NCBI RefSeq assembly: GCF_019423325.1
Contig: NZ_JAHZBQ010000001.1
Span: forward strand, 806,001 to 870,000
From: Campylobacter sp.
GTDB lineage: Bacteria; Campylobacterota; Campylobacteria; Campylobacterales; Campylobacteraceae
Direction of reading: 5' to 3'
Length of the DNA: 64,000 nucleotides
The notes beneath the pieces are model-generated. The model was not told the origin of the DNA. It worked only from the letters and a program-made list of their open reading frames with translations, and made no database searches. The position numbers and the translations under genes were made by a program. Below are positions 1-10,169 of this stretch, piece after piece. Numbering within the stretch: the first letter of the stretch is position 1; every line of letters starts with the position of its first letter.

Positions 1-3000
1 GCAAAAAATATCGAAAAATCAGGCCCCGGCAAACTAAAGATAAATTTCAATTTGCCTAATAACTATAATGGAGGTAATCCTGCGATCAAACTTACGGACT
101 CGGGCACTACTGATCTAACTGGTACTGATGTCAATGTAAATAATGCCAAAGATGGCACCACATACACACTCGTTAAAAAGACTAACGGCGGCACTATAAA
201 TTTCAACGATAGAGACGTCCAAAAAAACCAGACCTATACTATTACAGACAAAGATCACTATCAGTATGATGGCGAGACTTTTAGAAGAGAAAACGGCAAT
301 CAAGAGCTTGTTTATAAAAAAGGTACCATTACCAACGCTTGGGGCGATACCGATTTCGATAGCAGCGAGCTAACCAAAAATCAAGCTAGCAATAAAGCTG
401 CGGGCGCTACTGAGCTATTCGGCAATAAAGGCAACACCGTAATCGTAAAAGAGGGCACAGGTAATCTAGGCAACAAAAACATAAGCTCAGGTAGAGCCGA
501 CGTCAAAGATACTGAAACGCCTAATACTATCCACAATAACTACACTACGATCAAAGGCGGAACGGGATTTGGCGATGTATATGCAGGCTATGGTGATAGC
601 GGAACCCAAGATGTTCACGACAACCATCTAAACTTTGAAGAGACTTCAAAAGGCGCGGTAGTAAACGGAAATATCGGTGCAGGCTATAACGCTAATGGAA
701 ACGTTCATGATAATAAGGTAACCACTGATGATACCACCATTAACGGCAATGTCTACGGCGCACAGACAGCTAACGGCAATGCAGTTAAAAACATTGTAAA
801 TCTACAAGGCAGTAGAGTAGGTGGCGATGTATACGGCTCAAAAGCTAGCGGTTCTGCAACAAACAGTACCGTGAATTTAAGCAACACGCAAGTTGCTGGC
901 AACGTCTACGCAGCAGATGCTGCTAGCGGCAGCGGTAATACCGTAAATTTCTATGGTGGTAAAGTCGGTAAAACTATCTACGGTCTATCTAGCGCAGGCG
1001 GCACAAATAACACCTTAAACGTATATAACGCCTCTACTCAAAAAACCGCAGGCGATATAGCAAATCTTAACGTATTAAACTTCGACGGAATTTCAAGCGC
1101 TAACGGCAGCGCTGCAACTGCAGCTTTGAATTTAACTACTACTAATGATACTAATATCATCAATGACGCTAAATTTAAACTAAATGGCGAAGAGTATGAC
1201 GTAAATAAAGATACCTACCACTCGCTTAATATTGAGGAGGGTAAGGAGTATTATCTAATCCATAATGCCGGCAATACCTTTACAGGCTTCAAAGAAAAAG
1301 CTAAGCAAACGGATAATGAATTTACCATTACCGGTAAGAGTAGCTATGAGATTAACCTTAAAGGCTTAATCCAAAGTGCCGACAATCAATCTATCTTAGT
1401 TCAAGGCAAAAGACTTACCGGCAGAAATATATCTAGCGACGGCAAATTCGATAACGAAGAAATTACTAAATATACTCCGGATCTAAGCAATGGTGCTAAT
1501 ATTAACGTAGGAAAAACTCCGGGAACTAATAAAGATTTTGAAGGACTTGACATAGATACTTCAAATACACCTGGCGTTAAATCTAAAGTTACTTTGGTAG
1601 ATGGTAAAAATATCGGCACTATCAAAGGAGATGCTGACGATACGATAAACGTAGGTAAAGAAGATGGCTCTTTAGTACCGGGCACTATCGAAGCTAAAAA
1701 TATCGTAGGCGTTGGCAAGTTAAATTTCAATATGCCTAATGGTTACAACGGCGATCCGGCTCTTAAACTAACTGGCAATACCTCTACAAATCTAATCGGT
1801 ACCGACGTTAAGATAAATAATGCTCAAAAAGATAAGGACTATACCCTAATCAAAGGCAACGCTGATATAAATTTCCAAGATAAAACCACTCAAAAAGAGC
1901 AAGTCTATAACATTATAGACAACGCTCACTATCAATATGACGGCGAGACCTTTAGAAAGCAAAATAACAATAAAGAGCTTATCTATAGAGAAGGCACCAT
2001 TACCGATGCTTGGAACGACAACGACTTTGATAGCAACGAGCTAACTAAGAATAAAGCAGATAACGCGCATCAAGGCGGAACGCCTCTATTTGATAATAAA
2101 GGCAATACCGTAAATATCGTATCTACTGCAGGCGATCTAAGCACTAAATCCGTTTACGGCGGTGCGACACTAAGCGGCAGCACGGATGACGTATTTAACA
2201 ATACCGTAAACATTAATGGTGCTGATACTAAAGAGATTTTCGCCGGTGCTTCTAAAGGTAGCGGTAGGGTTTACGACAACGTAGTAAATTTCAATGCAGG
2301 AAGCGTAGTAAATGCTATTAGCGGCTCTGATGATGCATCTAACGCAAGAGGCAATAATAGTGGCAACACCCTAAACGTAAATAACGCTTCCACCCAAAAA
2401 ACCGCAGGCGATATTAAGAATTTCAATGCTCTTAACTTTGACGGAATTTCGGATGCTAACGGCAATGCTGCAACCGCTGCTTTAAATTTAACTACTAATG
2501 CCGATACGGACATTAATGACGCCAAATTTAAACTTGGCGGTGAAGAGTACAACGTAGATAAAGATACCTACGGCTCACTTAATATCGAAGAGGGTAAAGA
2601 GTATCACCTTATCCGCAATACTGGTAATACCTTTACGAGCTTTACAGAGAAGGCTAAGCAAACGACCAACGAGTTTACTCTTAAAAACTCTACCACCTAC
2701 GATATAATGCTAAAAGGCTTGATTAAGAGCAGCGACGATCAATCTATCTTGATTCAAGGAAACAAGCTTACGTCTAGAAATATCACCGGCGGCGAGTTTG
2801 GAAACGATGAGATCAATAGATACAATCCGATCCCAAATCCTATAATAAACGTAGTTAACGAAAATCCAAACAATCCTACGAATTTCAACGGCTTAAATAT
2901 CGACGGCGGCAACAACTCTACCGTAAATTTAACCGGCGGCAATAATATCGGAGATATCACCGGTGGAGCCGGAAGCACTCTAAACGTGGGTAAAGATACT

Positions 3001-4293
3001 ACCAATCCAGCAGCTCCTAATTCGATCACCGCCAAGAATATCGGAGGGTTTGACGATATCAATATCTTTATGCCACCTACCGTTAAAGACGGCGATTCGA
3101 TGATCAAGCTTACCGATCCTACAGCCAATACCGATCTAAGCAATATGAGAGGCAAGATCACCGCTTATGTTAGTGGAAATACTGATGTAGGAGATACCAG
3201 CACTATCCACCTAATCGATAAGCAAGGAAGCGGACAATTACTACTTCCTGATCCTTCGCATCTACAAACCAGGGTTCAACAAGGAGCTACCATAGAGTAT
3301 GAGACCTACGGTATGGTAGACGCAAACGGAAGAGCATTGGATCTTAGATTTAGCGGTAAAAGAAGGGTAAAAGAGGATACCAAATCCTTCGCCGAAACCC
3401 GTGCCGCAAGCTTAGCCAGCTTAAAGAGCGGAAGCGAGTTAATTACCAACTACCTAGATAAGCTAATACCTGATGGACACTTAGAGCTATTTCCTTTTGC
3501 TATAAGCGAAGCTTACTCTCTAAGGTATGAGACGGGCTCACACGTAAATTCCAAAGGCTATGGAGTAGCAGCAGGCCTTGCCAGCTTAACTGAGAATTTC
3601 GCAGGAGATATCTTAAGCGGAGTATTCGTTGAATATGGAAAAGCAAACTACGATAGCTACTTAGATAGCGGTCTACATGCAGACGGAGATAGCGAGTATA
3701 TAGGCGGAGGCTTGATGCTAAAGCAAAACTTTACTAGCGGCACCTACCTAGATGCAAGCTTTCACGTAGGTAAGATAAGCAGCGACTACAATAGTAACGA
3801 CTGGACCTATGCTATAGCTCCTGGAGTATTAGCTCATAATGAGAAGTTTGATATCAGCTCAACCTATATAGCTACTCATATAGGAATAGGTCAGATCTTT
3901 GATCTAAGCCAAAGTAATAAACTAGACGTTTATACTAAATGGTTATATGCTTACACGGATGATGCAGATGCTACTATAAGCTCTGGCGAGAGATATCACT
4001 TTGATAGCGTTACATCTAATAGGCTAAGAGCTGGCCTTAGAGATACTATAAATCTAAAAGATGAGCATAACCTATACTTTGGAGGCGCATACGAGTATGA
4101 GTTTAGCGGAGATGCTAAAGCATCCACTATGGGACTTGACGCTCCTAAGCCTAGCCTAAAAGGCTCGACCGGAGTATTTGAAGCTGGCTATAAGTATGAG
4201 AGTAAAAACCTTATCCTTAGCCTAGGAGGCAAGGGCTATATAGGTAAAACAAGAGGCGGTGCTATCAATGCAGGGTTTGAGATTATGTTTTAA
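1..4293 (+). CDS. Autotransporter adhesin, type Va (5'-truncated by the window)
   Basis: The reading frame is open to the first base, so the start lies outside; a TTG at 52 is not a convincing start. The product is a surface passenger exported through its own C-terminal outer-membrane barrel. From about 1 to 3350 it is Gly/Asn/Thr-rich, beta-helix-like sequence made of duplicated modules: HYQYDGETF occurs near 256 and 1926, and NASTQKTAGDI near 1027 and 2380. A third, shortened copy of the module start lies near 3020-3200. Between 660 and 1020 the first module carries about five 25-residue subrepeats of the GNVYGA...VNL type, largely missing from the second. A helical linker (ETRAASLASLKSG, ~3390-3470) precedes a roughly 270-residue barrel ending in Phe (GFEIMF), the usual signal for Bam-dependent insertion. 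No protease domain is visible. Family assignment is firm; ligand and function are unknown. Confidence 0.93.
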   Translation, partial: AKNIEKSGPGKLKINFNLPNNYNGGNPAIKLTDSGTTDLTGTDVNVNNAKDGTTYTLVKKTNGGTINFNDRDVQKNQTYTITDKDHYQYDGETFRRENGNQELVYKKGTITNAWGDTDFDSSELTKNQASNKAAGATELFGNKGNTVIVKEGTGNLGNKNISSGRADVKDTETPNTIHNNYTTIKGGTGFGDVYAGYGDSGTQDVHDNHLNFEETSKGAVVNGNIGAGYNANGNVHDNKVTTDDTTINGNVYGAQTANGNAVKNIVNLQGSRVGGDVYGSKASGSATNSTVNLSNTQVAGNVYAADAASGSGNTVNFYGGKVGKTIYGLSSAGGTNNTLNVYNASTQKTAGDIANLNVLNFDGISSANGSAATAALNLTTTNDTNIINDAKFKLNGEEYDVNKDTYHSLNIEEGKEYYLIHNAGNTFTGFKEKAKQTDNEFTITGKSSYEINLKGLIQSADNQSILVQGKRLTGRNISSDGKFDNEEITKYTPDLSNGANINVGKTPGTNKDFEGLDIDTSNTPGVKSKVTLVDGKNIGTIKGDADDTINVGKEDGSLVPGTIEAKNIVGVGKLNFNMPNGYNGDPALKLTGNTSTNLIGTDVKINNAQKDKDYTLIKGNADINFQDKTTQKEQVYNIIDNAHYQYDGETFRKQNNNKELIYREGTITDAWNDNDFDSNELTKNKADNAHQGGTPLFDNKGNTVNIVSTAGDLSTKSVYGGATLSGSTDDVFNNTVNINGADTKEIFAGASKGSGRVYDNVVNFNAGSVVNAISGSDDASNARGNNSGNTLNVNNASTQKTAGDIKNFNALNFDGISDANGNAATAALNLTTNADTDINDAKFKLGGEEYNVDKDTYGSLNIEEGKEYHLIRNTGNTFTSFTEKAKQTTNEFTLKNSTTYDIMLKGLIKSSDDQSILIQGNKLTSRNITGGEFGNDEINRYNPIPNPIINVVNENPNNPTNFNGLNIDGGNNSTVNLTGGNNIGDITGGAGSTLNVGKDTTNPAAPNSITAKNIGGFDDINIFMPPTVKDGDSMIKLTDPTANTDLSNMRGKITAYVSGNTDVGDTSTIHLIDKQGSGQLLLPDPSHLQTRVQQGATIEYETYGMVDANGRALDLRFSGKRRVKEDTKSFAETRAASLASLKSGSELITNYLDKLIPDGHLELFPFAISEAYSLRYETGSHVNSKGYGVAAGLASLTENFAGDILSGVFVEYGKANYDSYLDSGLHADGDSEYIGGGLMLKQNFTSGTYLDASFHVGKISSDYNSNDWTYAIAPGVLAHNEKFDISSTYIATHIGIGQIFDLSQSNKLDVYTKWLYAYTDDADATISSGERYHFDSVTSNRLRAGLRDTINLKDEHNLYFGGAYEYEFSGDAKASTMGLDAPKPSLKGSTGVFEAGYKYESKNLILSLGGKGYIGKTRGGAINAGFEIMF

Positions 4294-4356
4294 ATAAAAG
4301 ATGCGTAAGCCCTAGCTTGCATATCTATAAAATTTCAGATCCTATACTTAATTTCA

Positions 4357-4384
4357 GGGGCGGGAAATTTCTCGCCCCTTTTTA
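4357..4384 (+). terminator. Rho-independent terminator after the autotransporter
   Basis: An almost perfect inverted repeat (GGGGCGGGAAA / TTTCTCGCCCC) is followed by a run of T on the plus strand, 64 bases after the autotransporter stop codon. This is a textbook intrinsic terminator for that gene. Confidence 0.85.
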
Positions 4385-5000
4385 AATTTAGACGCTATGC
4401 ACTAGATAAATTTCATAGCTTCGCTCTTATATACAGATAGTTATCTTAATTAAACGCGCCGTATCCGCCCGCATAAAATTTACTGCAAGCGGTGCAAGAT
4501 AATTCATAAAATTCTATGCCGTTTTAAAATTTGCAATACGAAATTTCAAATTTAAAATTTACGGCAAAATTTCACTGCAAGGGTGCAATCAAATGAGCGA
4601 AAGCGGAGCCTTGCGAGTGAATGCCGAATCTCGCTAGTAAGAGTAGAGTCTCTCAAATGAGCTTTTATTATCTTCGCCAGGTTGCATCTAATTAGTCTTG
4701 CTAACAAGAGCAGAATTTAAAGAGCAAAGCAAAATCTAAAGTAAAGACGAAATTCTTTGGCAAGAATAGAATCTTATGAATATACACAACTATTTAGCAA
4801 GCCATCCATAGCAATGCTAGATACAATGAAATTTAAAAACCGGAGCATAAATAATTAAAAAATTTTAGAATTTTACTTATGAATTAACGGTTCATGGAAT
4901 TTCGATTTCAAAATTCCATTTCACGCAATCTTAGCAAAAATTCTAATTGCAAACACCTTAGACATTTTACGCACCGTATTTAGTGATAAATTATATGCCC
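4385..5000. other. Intergenic stretch without a recognisable gene
   Basis: AT-rich filler between the autotransporter terminator and the metI remnant. TCAAATGAGC occurs twice (near 4589 and 4652), and there are many AAATTT words. No ORF with a ribosome binding site, no tRNA-like fold and no credible promoter were seen. It may hold unrecognisable remains of the rest of a methionine-transport locus, but I cannot show that. Confidence 0.5.
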
Positions 5001-5435
5001 CTACTTTTTCGTAATTTTATAGAGTAAATTTCCTATGCTTTGTATGATCTGCACGAGTACGATCAGGATCACGACTGTGTATGCCATTACGTCGGGGCGG
5101 AAGCGTTGAAAGCCATAGCGGATCGCCACGTCGCCGAGCCCACCGCCGCCGACCGTGCCCGCCATCGCCGTAAATCCGATGATGACAATGAGCGTGAGCG
5201 TAATTGCGCCGATGATGCTAGGTAGCGCCTCGACGAACATTACGCGAAAGATTATCTGCGTCTTGCTCGCGCCGAAGCTCTTCGCCGCCTCGATCACGCC
5301 GCTATCGACCTCCAGCAGCGCGCTTTCGATGAGGCGAGCGATAAAGGGGGCCGAACCGATAGTAAGCGGCACGATCGCCGCGGTGGTGCCGATGCTCGTG
5401 CCGACAAGAAGCTTCGTAATTTGGCGATACGAAAT
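5001..5435 (-). pseudogene. metI: Remnant of methionine ABC transporter permease MetI
   Basis: The frame encodes the C-terminal two thirds of a MetI-type permease: VGTSIGTTAAIVPLTIG, then the EAA-type cytoplasmic loop (GVIEAAKSFGASKTQI, contacts the ATPase), then hydrophobic segments (AMAGTVGGGGLG) up to the natural C-terminus. Homology starts near 5420 with an in-frame TAA just upstream at about 5436-5438; the first one or two membrane helices and a start codon are missing. About 140 of the usual ~215 residues remain. The longest piece with a possible start (GTG at 5372) begins inside a helix. No metN or metQ lies beside it. The gene is almost certainly dead; a second, intact copy could exist elsewhere. 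The inner part is well preserved, so truncation seems fairly recent. Confidence 0.85.
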
Positions 5436-5517
5436 TTAAAATTAAAATTTATCTAGCATTAAAACTTGAAATTTTAAGAAATCAAGCAATTTAAATTTAG
5501 ATTTCTTAAATTTAATT

Positions 5518-6030
5518 CTATAAAATTTTAGCCTTTGCGGTTACGGATTTCATTTTGAGTTCATAAATTTTCGTGCGCTTTAATGATGCTCTGGAGGCGA
5601 ATTCCACGCGCGACATATAGTTTGGGGTGTATTTTTCGCATAGTATCCGCAGGGCGTAAATTTTACGCTCGTCATCTAACACTTCGTTTGCTTCGCAAAC
5701 GGCGATCGCGCTACGGTACTCCGTCGTATAAACTCTAGAGCCTAAAGCGGCAGCGTCGTTTGCGATAGATCGGTATTCTTCGTCGCTTGGGGTAGGAACG
5801 CGGTTGTAGCTAACAAAAACAGCCGTTACCGCGCGTCCGTTTTGAAAGAGTTTCGCCTTTGTACCGGCAGGCGCGCCGTGAATATAAATAATGTCTGCAT
5901 CGCGCACGGGCGAGATAGGCACGCTAAAAATTTCGCCGCTCTCGTCGATGCAGCTAAGCGTAGCATATTCGCTCTCGTCGATGATTTTTAACGCCTCATC
6001 TTCGCTTAGCTGCCTATCTCGTCTGCGCAT
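5518..6030 (-). CDS. FMN-binding split-barrel protein, pyridoxamine-5'-phosphate-oxidase-like (NimA-like)
   Basis: 170 residues with the layout of the small flavin-binding split-barrel family that includes NimA-type nitroimidazole reductases: N-terminal LSEDEALKIIDESEYATLSCIDE, then VPISPVRDADIIYIHGAPAGTKAKLF, the conserved patch that contacts the flavin phosphate. Proteins of this family reduce small molecules or bind FMN/heme; the substrate here cannot be told. Its ATG directly abuts the ftsZ stop, so it is probably read from the division operon, possibly by coupled translation. The Lys-rich C-terminal tail varies in the family. Family assignment is good; any link to drug resistance is only by relationship. 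Confidence 0.8.
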   Translation of the reverse strand: MRRRDRQLSEDEALKIIDESEYATLSCIDESGEIFSVPISPVRDADIIYIHGAPAGTKAKLFQNGRAVTAVFVSYNRVPTPSDEEYRSIANDAAALGSRVYTTEYRSAIAVCEANEVLDDERKIYALRILCEKYTPNYMSRVEFASRASLKRTKIYELKMKSVTAKAKIL

Positions 6031-7176
6031 TTAGTCCATCTGGTTGCGTAAGAATGCGGGCTCATCGAGCTCGTCGTAGGTTTCGTCTCCGTTAAAATCG
6101 CCGCTACTTACCTTTTGTCTAGAAAAGATAGAATTTCGACCCATGCTCTCTAAAAGCGCCTTCCTGCGATCTGCTACGTTATCGCTGGCGACCTGCTTTT
6201 TTTCCTCGATGCTCCTTTCAAAGCCGGTGGCGATGAGAGTAACCTCGACGCGGTTATTTTCCATCTTAGGATCGGTGGTAGTGCCCCAAGTAACGTCGGC
6301 ATCCTTATCCACGGTATCTTCGATGATATTCATAGCAGATTCGATCTCAAGCAAGGAGCAATCAGGCGACATCTTGAAATGCACTAACACGCCCATAGCG
6401 CCGTGGATGGAGGTATTGTCCAAAAGTGGAGATTGGATCGCGCTTTTTAGCGCTTCCTCCGCCGCGCCGTCGCCTTCGCTAACGCCGATACCCATCAGTG
6501 CTAAACCGCGGTGAGTCATTACCTTTTTAACGTCGGCATAATCGACGTTTATATCGCTATCGCCTGATTCTAAGATCACGGAGATCATGCCGTTTACGGC
6601 TTGGAATAGGACATTATCTACGATCTTAAAGGCGTCTTTTAGACCTGTTTTTTTATCGATGATCTTTAATAAATTTTGATTTGGGATGACGATTATAGAA
6701 TCACACTCTTTTTTAAGCTCTTCAAGACCTTCTTGTGCTAGTCGCATGCGCTTTTTACCCTCAAAACCGAAAGGGGTAGTAACGACGCCGATAGTTAGCG
6801 CCTTTTTCTCTTTTGCAGCTTTTGCAACGATAGGTGCGGCGCCCGTGCCGGTACCGCCGCCTAGACCGGAGCCCACGAAAACGATGTCAGAGTAGTCCAA
6901 GCGGTCCTTAAGATCGTCGTAGTTCTCCTCCGCAGCCATCTTAGCAAGCGCAGGATCCATTCCGCAGCCAAGGCCTTTGGTGGTGTTTTCGCCTAGTAAA
7001 ATTCTAGTATTTGCGATCGACTTTTCTAACGCCTGTGCGTCGGTGTTAGCCACCATAAGCTCAACGTCGGTTTTGGTAAATCCTTCGCGGATCATATGAT
7101 TTATCATGTTGCATCCGCCGCCGCCGACGCCGATAACCTTCATCTTGGCACCGTAGATGCCCTTTCTTTCTTCCAT
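6031..7176 (-). CDS. ftsZ: Cell division protein FtsZ
   Basis: Tubulin-like GTPase that forms the Z ring at mid-cell. Visible motifs: N-terminal GVGGGGCNMINHM, the tubulin signature GGGTGTGAAP (GTP phosphates), the T7 loop NVDYADVKK with its catalytic Asp, and a conserved C-terminal tail EPAFLRNQ that binds FtsA. The frame stays open up to a GTG at 7191, but the ATG at 7176 is the better start because AAAGGA lies six bases before it; this gives 381 residues, normal length. It follows ftsA with a 37-bp gap and is followed directly by the split-barrel gene. Confidence 0.97.
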   Translation of the reverse strand: MEERKGIYGAKMKVIGVGGGGCNMINHMIREGFTKTDVELMVANTDAQALEKSIANTRILLGENTTKGLGCGMDPALAKMAAEENYDDLKDRLDYSDIVFVGSGLGGGTGTGAAPIVAKAAKEKKALTIGVVTTPFGFEGKKRMRLAQEGLEELKKECDSIIVIPNQNLLKIIDKKTGLKDAFKIVDNVLFQAVNGMISVILESGDSDINVDYADVKKVMTHRGLALMGIGVSEGDGAAEEALKSAIQSPLLDNTSIHGAMGVLVHFKMSPDCSLLEIESAMNIIEDTVDKDADVTWGTTTDPKMENNRVEVTLIATGFERSIEEKKQVASDNVADRRKALLESMGRNSIFSRQKVSSGDFNGDETYDELDEPAFLRNQMD

Positions 7177-7213
7177 ACTATATCCTTTCACGAGTATCTC
7201 CTTAGCTTAAAAT

Positions 7214-8587
7214 TTAAAACCAATTTTTCATAGACGACCAAATTTTATTGAAAAAATTTGTTCCGTCTTTTTTAGGAAGTTGGATATTCAAATCCTCCTT
7301 CTTAGTCGCAGTTGCACCGCCGTCCGCTCTAACGCCGTCTTTTTCTATCGCCTTGCTGACCTCTTTTTCATAATATTCGTTCACGTTTCGTTTCGAAGCC
7401 TTGTTTATAACTTCGTCTTTGTAGCGGAGTTTGCCGTTAGAGTCCATCTCGTAAGGGGTAAATTCGCCAAAGCCATACATGCAAAGTCCTAGTGCGCAAG
7501 AATTTGAAATATCATCGGCGATCTCGTGCAAGCCGCCCACACTCTTTGCTCTTGCGACCCTAACGGAAGTGTTATCAAAAACTATCGCCGCTAAATCGCG
7601 CACGTCGTCTAGCTTCGCCATGCCGCCGGTGATCACGATACCTGCGCCTATGCGGTCTTTATAACCGCTTCTTTCGATCTTGTCGGCTATCATATCGAAG
7701 GTCTCTTTAACGCGAGCGAGTATGACTTGAGAGATGATCTCAAGGCTTATGATGTGGTTTTCCGACTCGCTATCGCCCAAAGCAGGCAGCTCAACTTCGC
7801 TATTGCCTTGATTAATCAGATCGTTATAGGTGATCTTTATGTTTTCCGCATACGGAAGCGGCGTATGCAGAGCGCGCGATAGATCATTAGTAACGTTATT
7901 GGAGCCAAACATCACAACATCGTTATAACGTAAGGAATTCCCCAGGTGGATGACTATATCGCAAGTAGCACCGCCCATATCGATCAGTACGACACCTAGC
8001 TCTTTTTCGTCCTTGCTAAGCGTAGATATAGAAGATGCATAGCCAGAAAGGACGATGTTATCTACCTTTACACCCGCCATCTCAACGGATTTTTTCAAAT
8101 TTTTAATAGAGCTTTCTGGCGCAATAACGATATGCGTAGATACCTCTAGACGCGTGCCACTCATACCGAGGGGGTCTTCGATGTGTTCCTGCTCATCGAC
8201 TCTAAAATCGTACGGAAGCACATGTAAGATTACACTATCGCTAGGCACGTTAGCCTGAGCTTCGGCAACCTGCATAGCACGCTTGATTTCATCTAGTCCG
8301 ATCTCATTTTCCATAGTTATGACGCCGCGAGATTTAACGCTTTTGGCATATGAGCCAGAGATCGATATAATAGCTTTATCGTAGCTTCTGCCGGCGCCTT
8401 TTACCGCTGCTTTTACCGCCTGTTTTATTGAGCCCGCAGCTTGCTCTATGTTTGTTATAACACCCTTTTTGATACCTAAAGTATCGGCTCCGCCAACGCC
8501 TAAGACCGTAAAAATGCCATCATTTTTAGCGATTATCGCGCGAATTTTAGTCGAGCCTATATCTAGACCTAAAATATATTCACTCAC
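7214..8587 (-). CDS. ftsA: Cell division protein FtsA
   Basis: Actin-like ATPase that ties FtsZ filaments to the membrane. The phosphate-1 motif LGLDIGSTKIRAI opens the protein; phosphate 2 (VLIDMGGATCDIVI, ~residue 200) and the adenosine motif (GIVITGGMAKLDD, ~residue 320) follow. The last residues (FFNKIWSSMKNWF) form an amphipathic membrane-targeting helix as in other FtsA proteins. 457 residues, somewhat longer than E. coli FtsA because of a charged linker before the helix. Its start overlaps the ppiD stop by 8 bases, so the two are likely translated together, with ftsZ downstream. Confidence 0.96.
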   Translation of the reverse strand: MSEYILGLDIGSTKIRAIIAKNDGIFTVLGVGGADTLGIKKGVITNIEQAAGSIKQAVKAAVKGAGRSYDKAIISISGSYAKSVKSRGVITMENEIGLDEIKRAMQVAEAQANVPSDSVILHVLPYDFRVDEQEHIEDPLGMSGTRLEVSTHIVIAPESSIKNLKKSVEMAGVKVDNIVLSGYASSISTLSKDEKELGVVLIDMGGATCDIVIHLGNSLRYNDVVMFGSNNVTNDLSRALHTPLPYAENIKITYNDLINQGNSEVELPALGDSESENHIISLEIISQVILARVKETFDMIADKIERSGYKDRIGAGIVITGGMAKLDDVRDLAAIVFDNTSVRVARAKSVGGLHEIADDISNSCALGLCMYGFGEFTPYEMDSNGKLRYKDEVINKASKRNVNEYYEKEVSKAIEKDGVRADGGATATKKEDLNIQLPKKDGTNFFNKIWSSMKNWF

Positions 8588-10037
8588 TGTCTTTACCTTT
8601 AAAATATCTTTCGGTTTTATAGCGCTTTTCTAGCATTTTGGTTAGATCGTCTTGCAGATTGGAATTTAATAAAGCGGTTATCCTATCAGCTACGATCGTT
8701 TTTTCTTTATCTATCTCTTCGCTGCTACCTAGGCTCTGCTGTGAAATTTTATACACTACGGCTTTGTTATCAAACATCACTATCCCTTCTTTAGCCGGCT
8801 TATTAAACATATCGATAAGAAATTTATAAAATTCGTCATCGCTTAGCTTGGTATTGTTTTTACTATTAAGAGATAGCGTGCCGAAATCTTCGCCTTTGAA
8901 ATTTTTAAGCGCATCTTGAGCTCTTTTTTCAAGTAGCTCTTTACGTTTTTTCGTTTCAAATTCTTTAGAAGCCAAAGACTTAGCCTCTTCAAAGCTCATC
9001 TGCCTAGGCTGCTCTACACCGTTTAGTTTAGCAATCAAATATCCGCCTTTGTACTCGAAAGGCTTGATGACATCTCCTGGCTTTGCAACCTCAATCTCAG
9101 ATATTGGAAAATTGCTAGCCGTAGCGACTATGGTTTCATTAGTATCGAGCTTGCCTTTTTTAATCTCCAGATAATCCTTTGTAGCGTCTTTTTTAACCTG
9201 ATCCATTCGGTAATCTTTTAAGACGTTAGGTTTGGCTTCTGCAAAATCCAATAGTTTATCATCCAGGCTTCTATACTCGCCTCTGTGTTCTTCATAAAAT
9301 TTACTTAGTTCGGTCTCATTCACATCGGCATTGCTAGGTGCCACAAAATACGCTCCGAGAGTATATTTTTTCTCAGTCATAAAATGTGATTTCTCGCCTT
9401 CCCAAAATTTCTTTAGCTCGTCATCGTTAAAAGTGACGTTAGCGTCTGCGTAGACTATCTCTGCAGAAACCTTATCCTGCATCAGCTGCGATGCAGCAAA
9501 TGCTTCTACGATCTTAGGACTAGGCGTTATTTTTAGCGCTTTGCCGAGCTTTTCTAAAGTTAGGACCTTTTGTAGATTGCGCTCAAATTCTTTTTTAGTA
9601 AGTCCAGAATTTTTTACTACGTTGTTGTAAAGTTCCTTACTAAATACGCCATTTTCTTGGAAATTCGGCGAGCTTACTACAAACTCCGCGACATCTTTAT
9701 CACTAGCCTGAACGCCTAGATCTTTAGCAAAATTTAGAAAATATGCCTCGCCAATTAGCTGATCTACTGCGATCTGATCTAGATGCATATTTTTGGCTTG
9801 TTCTTGAGTAAATTGCCCATCGCTCATAGCACTCAGCCTGTTGTATAGTTCGGAATATTTTGTGTTTAGTTCTTGATTTGTTATAGAGATCTGTCCTACT
9901 CTAGCGATTGAGCCTGCGCGGTTAGCGTTCATATCATATGCGCCCCAGCCGACGAAGCCTGCGCCCACGAAAGCTATCGTGCTTATCCAAATCGTCGGTA
10001 TAAGCGACTTCTTATGCTTTTGCATCCATTCTATCAT
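8580..10037 (-). CDS. ppiD: Membrane-anchored periplasmic chaperone / peptidyl-prolyl isomerase, PpiD/SurA type
   Basis: A short cytoplasmic start (MIEWMQKHKKSL) is followed by one membrane helix (IPTIWISTIAFVGAGFVGWG, residues ~14-35) and a large periplasmic part. The N-terminal SurA-like segment (ARVGQISITNQELNTKYSEL) matches the PpiD family, and a degenerate parvulin region follows around residues 220-350. Such proteins help fold newly exported envelope proteins. In C. jejuni the same gene sits directly before ftsA. The parvulin active site is not clear, so chaperone activity is safer to assume than isomerase activity. Confidence 0.88.
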   Translation of the reverse strand: MIEWMQKHKKSLIPTIWISTIAFVGAGFVGWGAYDMNANRAGSIARVGQISITNQELNTKYSELYNRLSAMSDGQFTQEQAKNMHLDQIAVDQLIGEAYFLNFAKDLGVQASDKDVAEFVVSSPNFQENGVFSKELYNNVVKNSGLTKKEFERNLQKVLTLEKLGKALKITPSPKIVEAFAASQLMQDKVSAEIVYADANVTFNDDELKKFWEGEKSHFMTEKKYTLGAYFVAPSNADVNETELSKFYEEHRGEYRSLDDKLLDFAEAKPNVLKDYRMDQVKKDATKDYLEIKKGKLDTNETIVATASNFPISEIEVAKPGDVIKPFEYKGGYLIAKLNGVEQPRQMSFEEAKSLASKEFETKKRKELLEKRAQDALKNFKGEDFGTLSLNSKNNTKLSDDEFYKFLIDMFNKPAKEGIVMFDNKAVVYKISQQSLGSSEEIDKEKTIVADRITALLNSNLQDDLTKMLEKRYKTERYFKGKDSE

Positions 10038-10130
10038 CTAAATCCTTAAATAGCTAACTAAAGAAATTTTTTGTTAGTAATTATACAGATAAAACCTTAT
10101 GTAAGGCTGAAAAATAGGCATTTTTAGCGA

Positions 10131-10136
10131 ATTATA
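10131..10136 (-). promoter_or_regulatory. Possible -10 box for the ppiD-ftsA-ftsZ operon
   Basis: ATTATA on plus reads TATAAT on minus, about 95 bases upstream of the ppiD start and in the only noncoding gap before it. No good -35 is visible, which is common in Campylobacter. Position is the main support. Confidence 0.4.
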
Positions 10137-10169
10137 ACGCGTTAGTAAACGATTTGGTATACATTAATC

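Noticed and set aside
5155..5439. 94-codon plus ORF
   Set aside because: Antisense to the metI remnant, which shows clear permease motifs.
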